The position numbers were made by a program, and so were the translations under genes. From positions 4,216,001-4,280,000 of the forward strand of contig NZ_CP108414.1 in the NCBI RefSeq assembly GCF_035978755.1: DNA of 64,000 nucleotides, in the 5' to 3' direction. The stretch comes from Streptomyces sp. NBC_01298 (lineage in GTDB: Bacteria > Actinomycetota > Actinomycetes > Streptomycetales > Streptomycetaceae). The notes under the pieces were generated by a model. The model was not told where the DNA came from, made no database searches, and saw only the letters and a list, made by a program, of their open reading frames with translations. Below are positions 35,436 through 42,870 of the stretch, piece after piece. Positions within the stretch are counted from its first letter, which is position 1. Each line of letters opens with the position of its first letter.

Positions 35436-36200
35436 TCATGCGCGCCAGTCGAGCGGGACTTCCCGGGACCGGTCCCAGGGGCGCTCCCAGCCGGCGAAGT
35501 GCAGGATCCGGTCGATCACCCCGGCGGTGAAACCCCAGACCAGAGCCGATTCCACGGTGAAGGCCGGGCCCTGGAAGCCACCGGGGTGCACGACGGTGAC
35601 CCGGTGCTGGGGGTCCGTGAGATCGGCCACGGGCACCGTGAAGACGCGGGCGGTCTCGGCCGGGTCGACCACGCCCACCGGGCTGGGGGCGCGCCACCAG
35701 CCGAGCACCGGGGTCACGACGAACTCGCTGACCGGGATGTAGAGCGGGGGCAGCACACCGAAGAGCTGGACCCCGGCCGGATCCAGACCGGTCTCCTCCT
35801 CGGCCTCGCGCAGGGCGGCCCGCAGCGGGCCGGTGGTGCGCGGGTCGCCGTCCTCGAGGTCGAGGGCGCCGCCGGGGAAGGAGGGCTGGCCGGGGTGCGA
35901 GCGCAGGGTGCCCGCGCGCTCCATCAGCAGCAGCTCGGGGCCGCGCGGGCCCTCGCCGAAGAGGATCAGTACGGCGGACTGGCGGCCGCGGCCGTCCTCC
36001 GGGGGCAGGAACCGGCTCAGCTGGGTGGGCCGGACCGTCCGGGCCGCCTCGACGACGGGGTCCAGCCAGCCGGGCAGGCCCTGGGTGCGGAGGTCGATGC
36101 TTCCGCGCCGGCCGCGCCTTGTCTCGTACGGGGCCCCGTGCGCGGTGGCTGCGCCGGGCACGGCGGTGTCCGCCCGGCGGTTCTGCGTGGCCTCTGTCAT
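35436..36200 (-). CDS. Nudix hydrolase of the CoA pyrophosphatase (NudL) type
   Basis: A 254-aa protein from ATG 36200 with CAGGGGTG upstream. The NudL/CoA signature appears as LRSHPGQPSFPGGALD, followed by the Nudix helix ALREAEEETGL. These enzymes cleave CoA and derivatives into phosphopantetheine and 3',5'-ADP. The N-terminal 40 residues are Arg/Ala-rich and probably flexible. It sits directly before the MarP-like protease gene, as in mycobacteria (Rv3672c-Rv3671c). Confidence 0.88.
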   Translation of the reverse strand: MTEATQNRRADTAVPGAATAHGAPYETRRGRRGSIDLRTQGLPGWLDPVVEAARTVRPTQLSRFLPPEDGRGRQSAVLILFGEGPRGPELLLMERAGTLRSHPGQPSFPGGALDLEDGDPRTTGPLRAALREAEEETGLDPAGVQLFGVLPPLYIPVSEFVVTPVLGWWRAPSPVGVVDPAETARVFTVPVADLTDPQHRVTVVHPGGFQGPAFTVESALVWGFTAGVIDRILHFAGWERPWDRSREVPLDWRA

Positions 36201-36283
36201 AGGCACCCCTGTCCGTGGTCCCCCACACATCGCCAAACGCGGTGCGGGTAGCGATTCGTTCCTCGCGGGTGCGGCGCCGTTGC

Positions 36284-36341
36284 GGGGGCTCCGCCCCCGA
36301 ACCCCCGCGCCTCAAGCGCCGGCGAGGCTGGATTTGGCTCA
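36284..36341. repeat. Dispersed intergenic repeat, copy B
   Basis: GGGGGCTCCGCCCCC inverted repeat (36284-36298), then CCTCAAGCGCCGGCGAGGCTG and GATTTGGCTC. The copy runs into the nth stop codon at 36339-36341. Confidence 0.8.
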
Positions 36342-37148
36342 GGCGTCCGCCGGGCCCGGCCGGGCCGGCGCCGGGAGGCCCGGGTAGTCCGGGGGCGGAG
36401 ACAGCCGCTGGCCGGGCTGGCCGCCCTTCTCGTACTTCAGGAGCTTCGCCGCCTTCTCCGGATCGGTCTCGCCCTCCCCGTAGGCCGGGCAGAGCGGTGC
36501 GATCGGGCAGGCCCCGCAGGCGGGCTTGCGGGAATGGCAGATCCGGCGGCCGTGGAAGACGACGCGGTGCGACAGCATCGTCCACTCGCTCTTCGGGAAG
36601 ATCGCGCAGATCTCCGCCTCGACCTTCTCCGGGTCCTCCTGCTCGGTCCACTTCCAGCGCCGCACCAGCCGGCCGAAGTGGGTGTCGACCGTGATGCCGG
36701 GGACGCCGAAGGCGTTGCCGAGGACCACGTTCGCCGTCTTGCGGCCGACCCCGGGGAGCGTGACCAGGTCCTCGATCCGGCCGGGCACCTCGCCGCCGAA
36801 GTTGTCGCGCAGCGCCTGCGAGAGGCCGAGCAGGGACTTGGACTTCGCCCGGAAGAACCCGGTCGGCCGGATGATCTCCTCCAGCGCCTCCGGATCGGCT
36901 CCGGCCATGTCCTCGGGGGTCGGGTACGCGGCGAAGAGGGCCGGGGTCGTCTGGTTCACGCGCAGGTCGGTGGTCTGCGCGGACAGGACGGTGGCGACCA
37001 GCAGCTCGAAGGGGTTGCGGAAGTCGAGCTCCGGGTGCGCGTACGGATAGACCTCCGCCAGCTCGCGGTTGATCCTGCGCGCCCGCCGCACCATCGCCAG
37101 ATGGCTTTCCGGCTTCGCCCCGGCCTTCTTGACCTTGCTCTCTGCCAT
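36339..37148 (-). CDS. nth: Endonuclease III
   Basis: A 269-aa DNA glycosylase/AP lyase that removes oxidised pyrimidines. The helix-hairpin-helix [14 protein letters not shown] carries catalytic Lys137; Asp155 in VDTHFGRL is the second catalytic residue. The iron-sulfur loop [17 protein letters not shown] has C-X6-C-X2-C-X5-C spacing. The C-terminal 35 residues are Pro-rich and extra relative to E. coli Nth. ATG 37148 has no ribosome binding site; TAGCCT six bases upstream suggests a leaderless mRNA. It is divergent from crp as in mycobacteria. Confidence 0.96.
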   Translation of the reverse strand: MAESKVKKAGAKPESHLAMVRRARRINRELAEVYPYAHPELDFRNPFELLVATVLSAQTTDLRVNQTTPALFAAYPTPEDMAGADPEALEEIIRPTGFFRAKSKSLLGLSQALRDNFGGEVPGRIEDLVTLPGVGRKTANVVLGNAFGVPGITVDTHFGRLVRRWKWTEQEDPEKVEAEICAIFPKSEWTMLSHRVVFHGRRICHSRKPACGACPIAPLCPAYGEGETDPEKAAKLLKYEKGGQPGQRLSPPPDYPGLPAPARPGPADA

Positions 37149-37154
37149 CCCCGA

Positions 37155-37160
37155 AGGCTA
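37155..37160 (-). promoter_or_regulatory. -10-like hexamer TAGCCT before nth
   Basis: Six bases separate it from ATG 37148 on the minus strand, with no Shine-Dalgarno in between. Confidence 0.4.
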
Positions 37161-37467
37161 CGCCGCGCGGCCCTTCGCCCGTGGCCGGACGTGACCTCCG
37201 CCCGGAAGGGGTTTCTTGGCCGAAGCTTTGCCCTGGAGCGGGGGTGACTGCTCCGGGAGGGCCCCCACCGGGCCATGTTCGCCCACGGCTGAATTTCCTG
37301 TCGTCGTCACTCCCCCGGACCCCTTGGCCTGTGCTCTCACCGGCCTGTTGGACACCCGGCAGGTCCGGGACGGAGCCGGTACGACCATCCCGGACCTCAG
37401 GTAACACCACCCCGATCGGCCTCTCGCCGCACAGCACACCCGTACGTCCGGCATCCTTGTGAGGAAC
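37161..37467. other. Divergent nth-crp intergenic region
   Basis: About 300 bases with no convincing coding bias. It must contain most of the crp promoter region. Confidence 0.45.
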
Positions 37468-37481
37468 GTGATTGATCGCAC
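37468..37481. promoter_or_regulatory. Candidate Crp site upstream of crp
   Basis: GTG-N6-CGCAC. It matches six of the seven fixed bases of the S. coelicolor Crp motif GTG-N6-GNCAC and lies 65 bases before the crp start, suggesting autoregulation. Confidence 0.4.
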
Positions 37482-37545
37482 TGTTTGAGCCGTCCGGCAA
37501 AATGGGGGAGCGATCCCCTGGCTGGTCGACATAGGAGAGAGACTC

Positions 37546-38220
37546 GTGGACGACGTACTGCGGCGTGCCCCGCTCTTCGCGGCGCTCGATGACGAGCAGG
37601 CCGCGGAGCTCCGCGCCTCCATGGGCGAGGTGACCCTCGCACGCGGTGACGCACTGTTCCACGAGGGCGACCCCGGTGACCGGCTCTACGTCGTCACCGA
37701 GGGCAAGGTGAAGCTGCACCGCACCTCCCCCGACGGCCGCGAGAACATGCTGGCCGTCCTCGGCCCCGGAGAGCTGATCGGCGAGCTGTCGCTGTTCGAC
37801 CCGGGCCCGCGCACCGCCACCGCCACCGCGCTGACCGAGGTCAAGCTGCTGGGTCTGGGTCACGGAGACCTCCAGCCCTGGCTGAACGCCCGGCCCGAGG
37901 TGGCGACCGCGCTGCTGCGCGCCGTCGCGCGGCGCCTGCGCAAGACCAACGACCAGATGTCCGACCTGGTCTTCTCCGACGTTCCGGGCCGCGTGGCCCG
38001 TGCGCTCCTCGACCTGTCGCGCCGCTTCGGCGTGCAGTCGGAGGAGGGCATCCACGTCGTGCACGACCTCACGCAGGAGGAGCTGGCCCAGCTCGTCGGC
38101 GCGTCGCGCGAGACCGTGAACAAGGCCCTGGCCGACTTCGCGGGACGCGGATGGCTCCGCCTGGAGGCTCGCGCGGTGATCCTGCTGGACGTGGAGCGGC
38201 TGGCGAAGCGGTCCCGCTGA
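37546..38220 (+). CDS. crp: Crp-family global transcription regulator
   Basis: A 224-aa protein from GTG 37546, with ATAGGAGAGAG upstream. The cNMP-binding domain (about residues 1-120) contains GELIGELSLFDPGPRTATA, matching the phosphate-binding cassette for cyclic nucleotides. The C-terminal winged helix has VGASRETVNKALADF as recognition helix. It resembles S. coelicolor Crp (SCO3571), which controls germination and antibiotic genes, and Rv3676. A terminator follows directly, so it is monocistronic. Confidence 0.96.
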   Translation: MDDVLRRAPLFAALDDEQAAELRASMGEVTLARGDALFHEGDPGDRLYVVTEGKVKLHRTSPDGRENMLAVLGPGELIGELSLFDPGPRTATATALTEVKLLGLGHGDLQPWLNARPEVATALLRAVARRLRKTNDQMSDLVFSDVPGRVARALLDLSRRFGVQSEEGIHVVHDLTQEELAQLVGASRETVNKALADFAGRGWLRLEARAVILLDVERLAKRSR

Positions 38221-38238
38221 CGTTTCCCGTCTCCGTTG

Positions 38239-38272
38239 AGAGGTCCTGCCCAGTCGGGCGGGACCTCTTTTC
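38239..38272 (+). terminator. Terminator of crp
   Basis: A 13-bp stem with one G-U pair, a 4-nt loop and a short T-run, 18 bases after the stop codon. Confidence 0.85.
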
Positions 38273-38293
38273 GTGCTCCCGCGGCGACGTTCC

Positions 38294-38350
38294 GGGGGCT
38301 CCGCCCCCGCTCCCCCGCGCCTCAAACGCCGGCGGGGCTGATTTTGGCTG
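38294..38350. repeat. Dispersed intergenic repeat, copy C
   Basis: GGGGGCTCCGCCCCC (38294-38308), then CCTCAAACGCCGGCGGGGCTG and ATTTTGGCTG. It is the most complete copy, very similar to copy B. Confidence 0.8.
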
Positions 38351-38359
38351 CGCAGGGGG

Positions 38360-38365
38360 CACAGT
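38360..38365 (+). promoter_or_regulatory. -10-like CACAGT before the nucleotidyltransferase
   Basis: Six bases before ATG 38372, with no Shine-Dalgarno. Only the A and final T match TAnnnT. Confidence 0.25.
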
Positions 38366-38371
38366 GGACCC

Positions 38372-39181
38372 ATGGAGCACAGAGGCCTCGACACGTACGG
38401 GTACTTCGAGCGCGAAGGCTCGCTCGGACAGGTGCAGACCGCGTTCCGCCCGGTCGTCGCCGCCGCGCGGGAGCGGATCGGGGACGCGTACGGGCGACGG
38501 CTGCACAGCGCCTACCTCTACGGGTCGGTGCCGCGCGGGACGGCCCGGCCCGGGCGGTCCGACCTCGACCTGCTGATCGCCCTGCACCACGAGCCCGGCG
38601 GGGAGGACCGCGACACCACCGAGGCACTGGCGCGCGGCCTCGACGAGGAGTTCCCGGAGATCGACGGGGTGGGGGTCCTGCTGTACGGCAAGGACCGGCT
38701 GCTGAGCGAGCAGGAACGTTACGACCTGGGCTGGTTCCTCGCCGTCCTGTGCACCCCGCTGCTCGGCGCGGACCTGGCCGAGCACCTGCCCCGGTACCGT
38801 CCGGACAGCCTGCTCGCCCGCGAGACCAACGGCGACCTGGCCGAGCTGCTGCCCGGGGTGCGCGAGCGGATCCGTGCGGCGGCCACGCCGGAGGACTACC
38901 GAAAGCTGTGCCGCGGCGTCTCGCGGCACCTCGTACGGACCGGGTTCACCCTGGTCATGCCGCGGTGGGGCGGCTGGACCAGCGACCTCACCGAGTCGGC
39001 GGAGGTGTTCGGGCAGTACTACCCCGAGCGCGCCGAGCAGATGCGCGCCGCGGCCGCCGCCGCGCTGGACCCGGTCGCGGACCCGGCCGTGCTGCGTGCC
39101 TACGTCGAGGACCTCGGGCCGTGGCTCGCGGACGAGTACACGGCCCGGCACGGGGCGAAGACGCCCCGCCCGGCGGGCTAG
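38372..39181 (+). CDS. Nucleotidyltransferase of the MNT/aminoglycoside adenylyltransferase type
   Basis: A 269-aa protein from ATG 38372. The catalytic core YLYGSVPRGTARPGRSDLDLL has the GS motif followed by the Asp pair of the polymerase-beta fold. A helical C-terminal domain follows (about residues 130-260), similar in layout to aminoglycoside nucleotidyltransferases. The substrate, whether antibiotic, nucleotide or protein, cannot be told. There is no HEPN partner next to it, which argues against a MNT-HEPN toxin-antitoxin pair. It converges with the metallo-beta-lactamase-fold gene with a 16-base gap. Confidence 0.8.
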   Translation: MEHRGLDTYGYFEREGSLGQVQTAFRPVVAAARERIGDAYGRRLHSAYLYGSVPRGTARPGRSDLDLLIALHHEPGGEDRDTTEALARGLDEEFPEIDGVGVLLYGKDRLLSEQERYDLGWFLAVLCTPLLGADLAEHLPRYRPDSLLARETNGDLAELLPGVRERIRAAATPEDYRKLCRGVSRHLVRTGFTLVMPRWGGWTSDLTESAEVFGQYYPERAEQMRAAAAAALDPVADPAVLRAYVEDLGPWLADEYTARHGAKTPRPAG

Positions 39182-39197
39182 GACGCGTGCGGCCCGT

Positions 39198-40043
39198 TCA
39201 GTCCGGGGCCCCGGGGATCAGCCCGTGCTCCTTCAGGTACTCCAGCTGCGCGCGTACGGACCACTCCGCGGCCGGCCACAGCGAGCGGTCCACGTCCGCG
39301 TAGACGTGGGCGACGACCGCCTCGGGCGTGGTCAGGCCGTTCTCCACCGCCGTCTCGATCTGCGCGAGGCGGTGCGCCCGGTGGGCGAGGTAGAACTCCA
39401 CCGCGCCCTGCGCGTCGTCCAGGACCGGCCCGTGCCCCGGGAGCACCGTGTGGACCCCGTCGTCGACGGTCAGCGAGCGCAGCCGGCGCAGGGAGTCCAG
39501 GTAGTCGCCCAGGCGCCCGTCGGGGTGCGCGACGACGGTGGTGCCGCGCCCCAGGATCGTGTCGCCGGTCAGGACCGCCCGGTCGGCGGGCAGGTGGAAG
39601 CAGAGCGAGTCCGCGGTGTGGCCGGGCGTCGGAACCACGCGCAGTTCCAGACCGCCCGTGCGGATGACGTCCCCGGCGGCCAGCCCTTCGTCGCCCAGGC
39701 GCAGGGCCGGGTCCAGGGCGCGGACCTTCGTCCGGGTCAGCTCGGCGAAGCGGGCCGCGCCCTCCGCGTGGTCGGGGTGGCCGTGGGTCAGGAGGGTGAG
39801 CGCCACCCGCTTGCCCGCCCCCTCGGCGGCGGCGACGACAGCGCGCAGGTGTACGTCGTCCAGCGGCCCGGGGTCGATCACGACGGCCAGGTCGGAGCCG
39901 GGCTCGGAGACCAGCCAGGTGTTGGTGCCGTCGAGGGTCATCGCGGAGGCGTTCGGGGCCAGGACATTGACCGCGCGGGCGGTGGCGGGGCCGGAGACGA
40001 CCATCCCGCGGGGCTGGCCGGGCAGGGCGGCGGCATCGGTCAT
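39198..40043 (-). CDS. Metallo-beta-lactamase-fold hydrolase
   Basis: A 281-aa protein from ATG 40043, overlapping the upstream Nudix stop as ATGA. Metal ligands are in THGHPDHAEG, then TPGHTADSL, LTGDTILG and LPGHGPVLD. The C-terminal helical extension (EFYLAHRAHRLAQIE onward) matches LACTB2-like and glyoxalase II-like enzymes. It corresponds to Rv3677c. Possible roles include RNA or thioester hydrolysis; the natural substrate is not known. Coupling to a Nudix hydrolase suggests linked nucleotide or metabolite clean-up. Confidence 0.88.
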   Translation of the reverse strand: MTDAAALPGQPRGMVVSGPATARAVNVLAPNASAMTLDGTNTWLVSEPGSDLAVVIDPGPLDDVHLRAVVAAAEGAGKRVALTLLTHGHPDHAEGAARFAELTRTKVRALDPALRLGDEGLAAGDVIRTGGLELRVVPTPGHTADSLCFHLPADRAVLTGDTILGRGTTVVAHPDGRLGDYLDSLRRLRSLTVDDGVHTVLPGHGPVLDDAQGAVEFYLAHRAHRLAQIETAVENGLTTPEAVVAHVYADVDRSLWPAAEWSVRAQLEYLKEHGLIPGAPD

Positions 40044-40996
40044 GCGGGGGCTCCTCCCGGGTGCGCGGGGCCTCGGCCGGCGGGGCCGGGGCCCGGGGTG
40101 CCGGGCGTCGTGAGGCGGACGCGCTTGGTGAACTCGTCGTGGCCCGGCCAGCTGAGCACGAGCTCCCCGTCCGTGAGGGTGGCCTTGGCGAGCACCGGGG
40201 TCAGGTCCTGGCCTCCGGCCGCCGCGAGGGCCTCGGCGGGGCTCCCGTACGGCTCCAGGGAGCGCAGGGTGGTGATGGTGGGCGGCATCATCAGCAGCTC
40301 GCCCTTGTCGTAGCCGGCGGCGGCGTCGGCCGGGCGGATCCAGACCGTGCGGTCGGCCTCGGTGGAGGCGTTGCGGGTGCGCTGGCCCTCGGGGAGGGCC
40401 GCGACGAAGAACCAGGTGTCGTAGCGGCGCGGCTCGAACTCCGGGGTGATCCAGCGGGCCCACGCGCCGAGCAGGTCGGAGCGCAGGACCAGGCCCCGGC
40501 GGTCGAGGAACTCGGCGAAGGACAGCTCCCGGGCGACCAGCGCCGCGCGGGCGGCCTCCCAGTCCTCGCCGGTGGTGTCGCCGACGACGGTGTCCGCGGA
40601 CTCGCCCGCGAGCAGGACCCCGGCCTCCTCGAAGGTCTCGCGGACGGCTCCGCAGACGATCGCCTGGGCGGTGGCGGGGTCGGTGCCCAGGCGCTCGGCC
40701 CACTCGGCGCGGCTCGGGCCGGCCCAGCCGATGAGGTGGTCCTCGTCGCGGGGGTCCACACCGCCGCCGGGATACGCGTAGGCGCCTCCGGCGAAGGCCA
40801 TCTCGGCGCGGCGGCGGAGCATGTGCACGGCGGGGCCGTCGGGGGTGTCGCGCAGCAGCATCACGGTGGCGGCGCGCCTGGGTTCCACCGGGGTGAGGGC
40901 GCCGTCCGCGAGCGCGCGGATCCGGTCGGGCCACTCCGGCGGGTACCACTGACCTCCGGCGGAGGTCTCTTGCTGACCGTACTGACCATTCGGCAT
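40040..40996 (-). CDS. Nudix hydrolase with long insertion (NUDT19-like)
   Basis: A 318-aa protein from ATG 40996. The Nudix box is split: GGAYAYPGGGVDPRDE is followed by about 35 inserted residues before CGAVRETFEEAGVLLAG. This long insertion is typical of the NUDT19-like group acting on CoA derivatives. The C-terminus is Pro/Gly-rich (TPGTPGPGPAGRGPAHPGG). It forms a two-gene operon with the hydrolase that follows. No Shine-Dalgarno is seen; TAGCAT lies six bases upstream. Confidence 0.85.
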   Translation of the reverse strand: MPNGQYGQQETSAGGQWYPPEWPDRIRALADGALTPVEPRRAATVMLLRDTPDGPAVHMLRRRAEMAFAGGAYAYPGGGVDPRDEDHLIGWAGPSRAEWAERLGTDPATAQAIVCGAVRETFEEAGVLLAGESADTVVGDTTGEDWEAARAALVARELSFAEFLDRRGLVLRSDLLGAWARWITPEFEPRRYDTWFFVAALPEGQRTRNASTEADRTVWIRPADAAAGYDKGELLMMPPTITTLRSLEPYGSPAEALAAAGGQDLTPVLAKATLTDGELVLSWPGHDEFTKRVRLTTPGTPGPGPAGRGPAHPGGAPA

Positions 40997-41002
40997 GGCG
41001 GG

Positions 41003-41008
41003 ATGCTA
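41003..41008 (-). promoter_or_regulatory. -10-like hexamer TAGCAT before the Nudix gene
   Basis: Six bases before ATG 40996 on the minus strand, with no ribosome binding site. Confidence 0.4.
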
Positions 41009-41063
41009 CGGGCATCCGGGCCGATGTTCGAGGGGTGGCCTCCGCGCACGGCCCGAAAGACCC

Positions 41064-41107
41064 GGGGCTCCGCCCCGGACCCGGCTCCTCGAACGCCGGA
41101 CGGCTGG
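41064..41107. repeat. Dispersed intergenic repeat, copy D
   Basis: GGGGCTCCGCCCC (41064-41076) and CCTCGAACGCCGGACGGCTGG (41087-41107). The core is closer to copy A than to B and C. Confidence 0.8.
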
Positions 41108-41114
41108 AAAGACG

Positions 41115-41159
41115 CCGGAGGGGCTGGAGCCGCCCTGCGGGCAGCTCCAGCCCCTCCGG
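41115..41159 (-). terminator. Terminator of the RidA-like operon
   Basis: Perfect 16-bp CCGGAGGGGCTGGAGC stem with a 13-nt loop, 20 bases after the stop codon. Confidence 0.8.
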
Positions 41160-41178
41160 GGCAGACGGTGAGGTGGGG

Positions 41179-41652
41179 TCAGGCTCCCGGGACCAGCTCG
41201 ACCTGGATCTCGATCTCGACCGGGGCGTCCAGCGGGAGGACCGCCACGCCGACCGCGCTGCGGGCGTGCACGCCCTTGTCGCCGAGAACCGCGCCCAGCA
41301 GCTCGCTCGCGCCGTTCAACACGCCCGGCTGGGCCGTGAAGTCGGGGGCGGAGGCGATGAAGCCCACCACCTTCACGACGCGCGCGATCTTGTCGAGGTC
41401 GCCGATGACGGACTTCACCGCGGCGAGCGCGTTCAGCGCGCAGGTCGCGGCCAGTTCCTTGGCCTGCTCCGCCGAGACCTCGGCGCCGACCTTGCCGGTG
41501 ACCGGCAGGTTGCCCTTGACCATCGGGAGCTGGCCCGCGGTGTACACGTAGGCGCCCGACCGGACGGCCGGCTGGTACGTGGCCAGCGGCGGGACGACCT
41601 CGGGCAGGGTCAGGCCGAGTTCGGCCAGCTTCGCCTCGACGACTCCGCTCAT
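41179..41652 (-). CDS. RidA/YjgF-family protein
   Basis: A 157-aa protein from ATG 41652, overlapping the upstream small gene as ATGA. RidA proteins hydrolyse reactive enamine/imine intermediates. The C-terminal HARSAVGVAVLPLDAPVEIE holds the Arg that binds the substrate carboxylate in active RidA members. It is longer than E. coli RidA by about 30 residues, as in the Rv3678c group, so substrate preference may differ. Confidence 0.88.
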   Translation of the reverse strand: MSGVVEAKLAELGLTLPEVVPPLATYQPAVRSGAYVYTAGQLPMVKGNLPVTGKVGAEVSAEQAKELAATCALNALAAVKSVIGDLDKIARVVKVVGFIASAPDFTAQPGVLNGASELLGAVLGDKGVHARSAVGVAVLPLDAPVEIEIQVELVPGA

Positions 41653-41813
41653 GCCGCCTTCTCCCGCTTCAGGTAGGCCACGAGCTGCTCGGGGTTGTTC
41701 GGGCCGGGGACGACCTGGACGAGCTCCCAGCCGTCCTCGCCCCAGGTGTCCAGGATCTGCTTGGTGGCGTGGACCAGCAGCGGGACGGTCGCGTATTCGA
41801 ACTTCTTGGTCAT
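41649..41813 (-). CDS. Small DUF4177 protein
   Basis: A 54-aa protein from ATG 41813 (MTKKFEYATVPLLVH). The pattern FEYATVPL followed by WGEDGWELVQVV is DUF4177. These small basic/aromatic proteins have no established function. It is coupled by ATGA to the RidA-like gene. No Shine-Dalgarno; TACGCT lies seven bases upstream, so leaderless initiation is likely. Confidence 0.82.
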   Translation of the reverse strand: MTKKFEYATVPLLVHATKQILDTWGEDGWELVQVVPGPNNPEQLVAYLKREKAA

Positions 41814-41820
41814 GGGAGCG

Positions 41821-41826
41821 AGCGTA
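41821..41826 (-). promoter_or_regulatory. -10-like hexamer TACGCT before the DUF4177 gene
   Basis: Seven bases before ATG 41813 on the minus strand. Confidence 0.4.
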
Positions 41827-41875
41827 GTGCCTGCCGTGCGGGGCCCCGCCACCACCGCCGCCGCCCGGGAGGAAT

Positions 41876-41881
41876 TAGGCT
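41876..41881 (+). promoter_or_regulatory. -10-like hexamer TAGGCT before the first ArsA-like ATPase gene
   Basis: Eight bases before GTG 41890. No Shine-Dalgarno lies at proper spacing; GGAGGAAT lies 5' of the hexamer. Confidence 0.35.
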
Positions 41882-41889
41882 CGGGCCCT

Positions 41890-42870
41890 GTGAGCAGGCT
41901 CCAGGTGGTCAGCGGCAAGGGCGGCACCGGCAAGACCACGGTCGCCGCGGCACTCGCGCTCGCCCTCGCACGCGAGGGCAGGCGGACTCTTCTGGTGGAG
42001 GTCGAGGGCAGGCAGGGCCTCGCCCAGGTCTTCGGGGCGGAGGCGCTCCCCTACGAGGACCGGAAGATCGCCGTCGCCTCGGGCGGCGGGGAGGTCTACG
42101 CGCTCGCCATCGACGCGGAGCGGGCCCTCCTCGACTACCTCCAGATGTTCTACAAGCTCGGGTCGGCCGGCCGCGCCCTCAAGAAGCTCGGCGCCATCGA
42201 CTTCGCGACGACCATCGCGCCGGGGCTGCGGGACGTGCTCCTGACCGGCAAGGCCTGCGAGGCGGTCCGGCGCAAGGACAAGAGCGGCAGGTTCGTCTAC
42301 GACCACGTGATCATGGACGCTCCGCCGACCGGGCGGATCACCCGCTTCCTGAACGTCAACGACGAGGTGGCGGGCCTGGCCCGGTTCGGGCCGATCCACA
42401 ACCAGGCGCAGGCCGTCATGAAGGTGCTCAAGTCCCCCGACACGGCCGTGCACCTGGTCACCCTCCTGGAGGAGATGCCCGTGCAGGAGACCGCCGACGG
42501 GATCGCCGAACTGCGGCGGGCGGGCCTGCCCGTGGGACGGGTCATCGTCAACATGGTCCGGCCGCACCACCTCGACGAGGACGCCCTGCGCGCCGCCGCC
42601 GGCGAGCGGCGCGCCGAGCTCTCCGGGGCGCTGTCCCGGGCCGGCCTGGGCAGCGCCCGGCGCGGCGGCCCGGCCGACCGGCTGGTGGACCCGCTGCTCG
42701 CGCAGGCCTCGGAGCACGCGGGCCGGGTGGAGCTGGAGCGCGCCCAGCGCACCGTCCTGGCGGGGCTGGACGCGGCCACGTACGAACTCCCCCTGCTCGG
42801 CGCGGGGATCGACCTGGCCGGGCTCTACGGGCTCGCCGCGGAGCTGCGCAAGCAGGTGGGCGAGGAATGA
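41890..42870 (+). CDS. ArsA/Get3-like ATPase, subunit A (BagA-like)
   Basis: A 326-aa protein from GTG 41890. The deviant Walker A VSGKGGTGKTT has the signature Lys10 and Lys15. Switch-like motifs are VEVEGRQGLAQVFG and VIMDAPPTGRITRFL. It is the counterpart of Rv3679, which forms a heterodimer with Rv3680 (BagAB) related to Get3/ArsA and needed in M. tuberculosis for growth on glycerol and nitric oxide tolerance. No arsenic-binding cysteine triplet is seen, so arsenite export is unlikely. The stop overlaps the next start as ATGA, matching a heterodimer made in equal amounts. Confidence 0.88.
   Translation: MSRLQVVSGKGGTGKTTVAAALALALAREGRRTLLVEVEGRQGLAQVFGAEALPYEDRKIAVASGGGEVYALAIDAERALLDYLQMFYKLGSAGRALKKLGAIDFATTIAPGLRDVLLTGKACEAVRRKDKSGRFVYDHVIMDAPPTGRITRFLNVNDEVAGLARFGPIHNQAQAVMKVLKSPDTAVHLVTLLEEMPVQETADGIAELRRAGLPVGRVIVNMVRPHHLDEDALRAAAGERRAELSGALSRAGLGSARRGGPADRLVDPLLAQASEHAGRVELERAQRTVLAGLDAATYELPLLGAGIDLAGLYGLAAELRKQVGEE

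Noticed and set aside
37181..37462. Possible small gene between nth and crp
   Set aside because: No ribosome binding site, no domain, and codon use without the third-position bias of neighbours.
38372..39181. MNT toxin-antitoxin member
   Set aside because: No HEPN-like partner on either side; neighbours are a repeat element and a convergent hydrolase.
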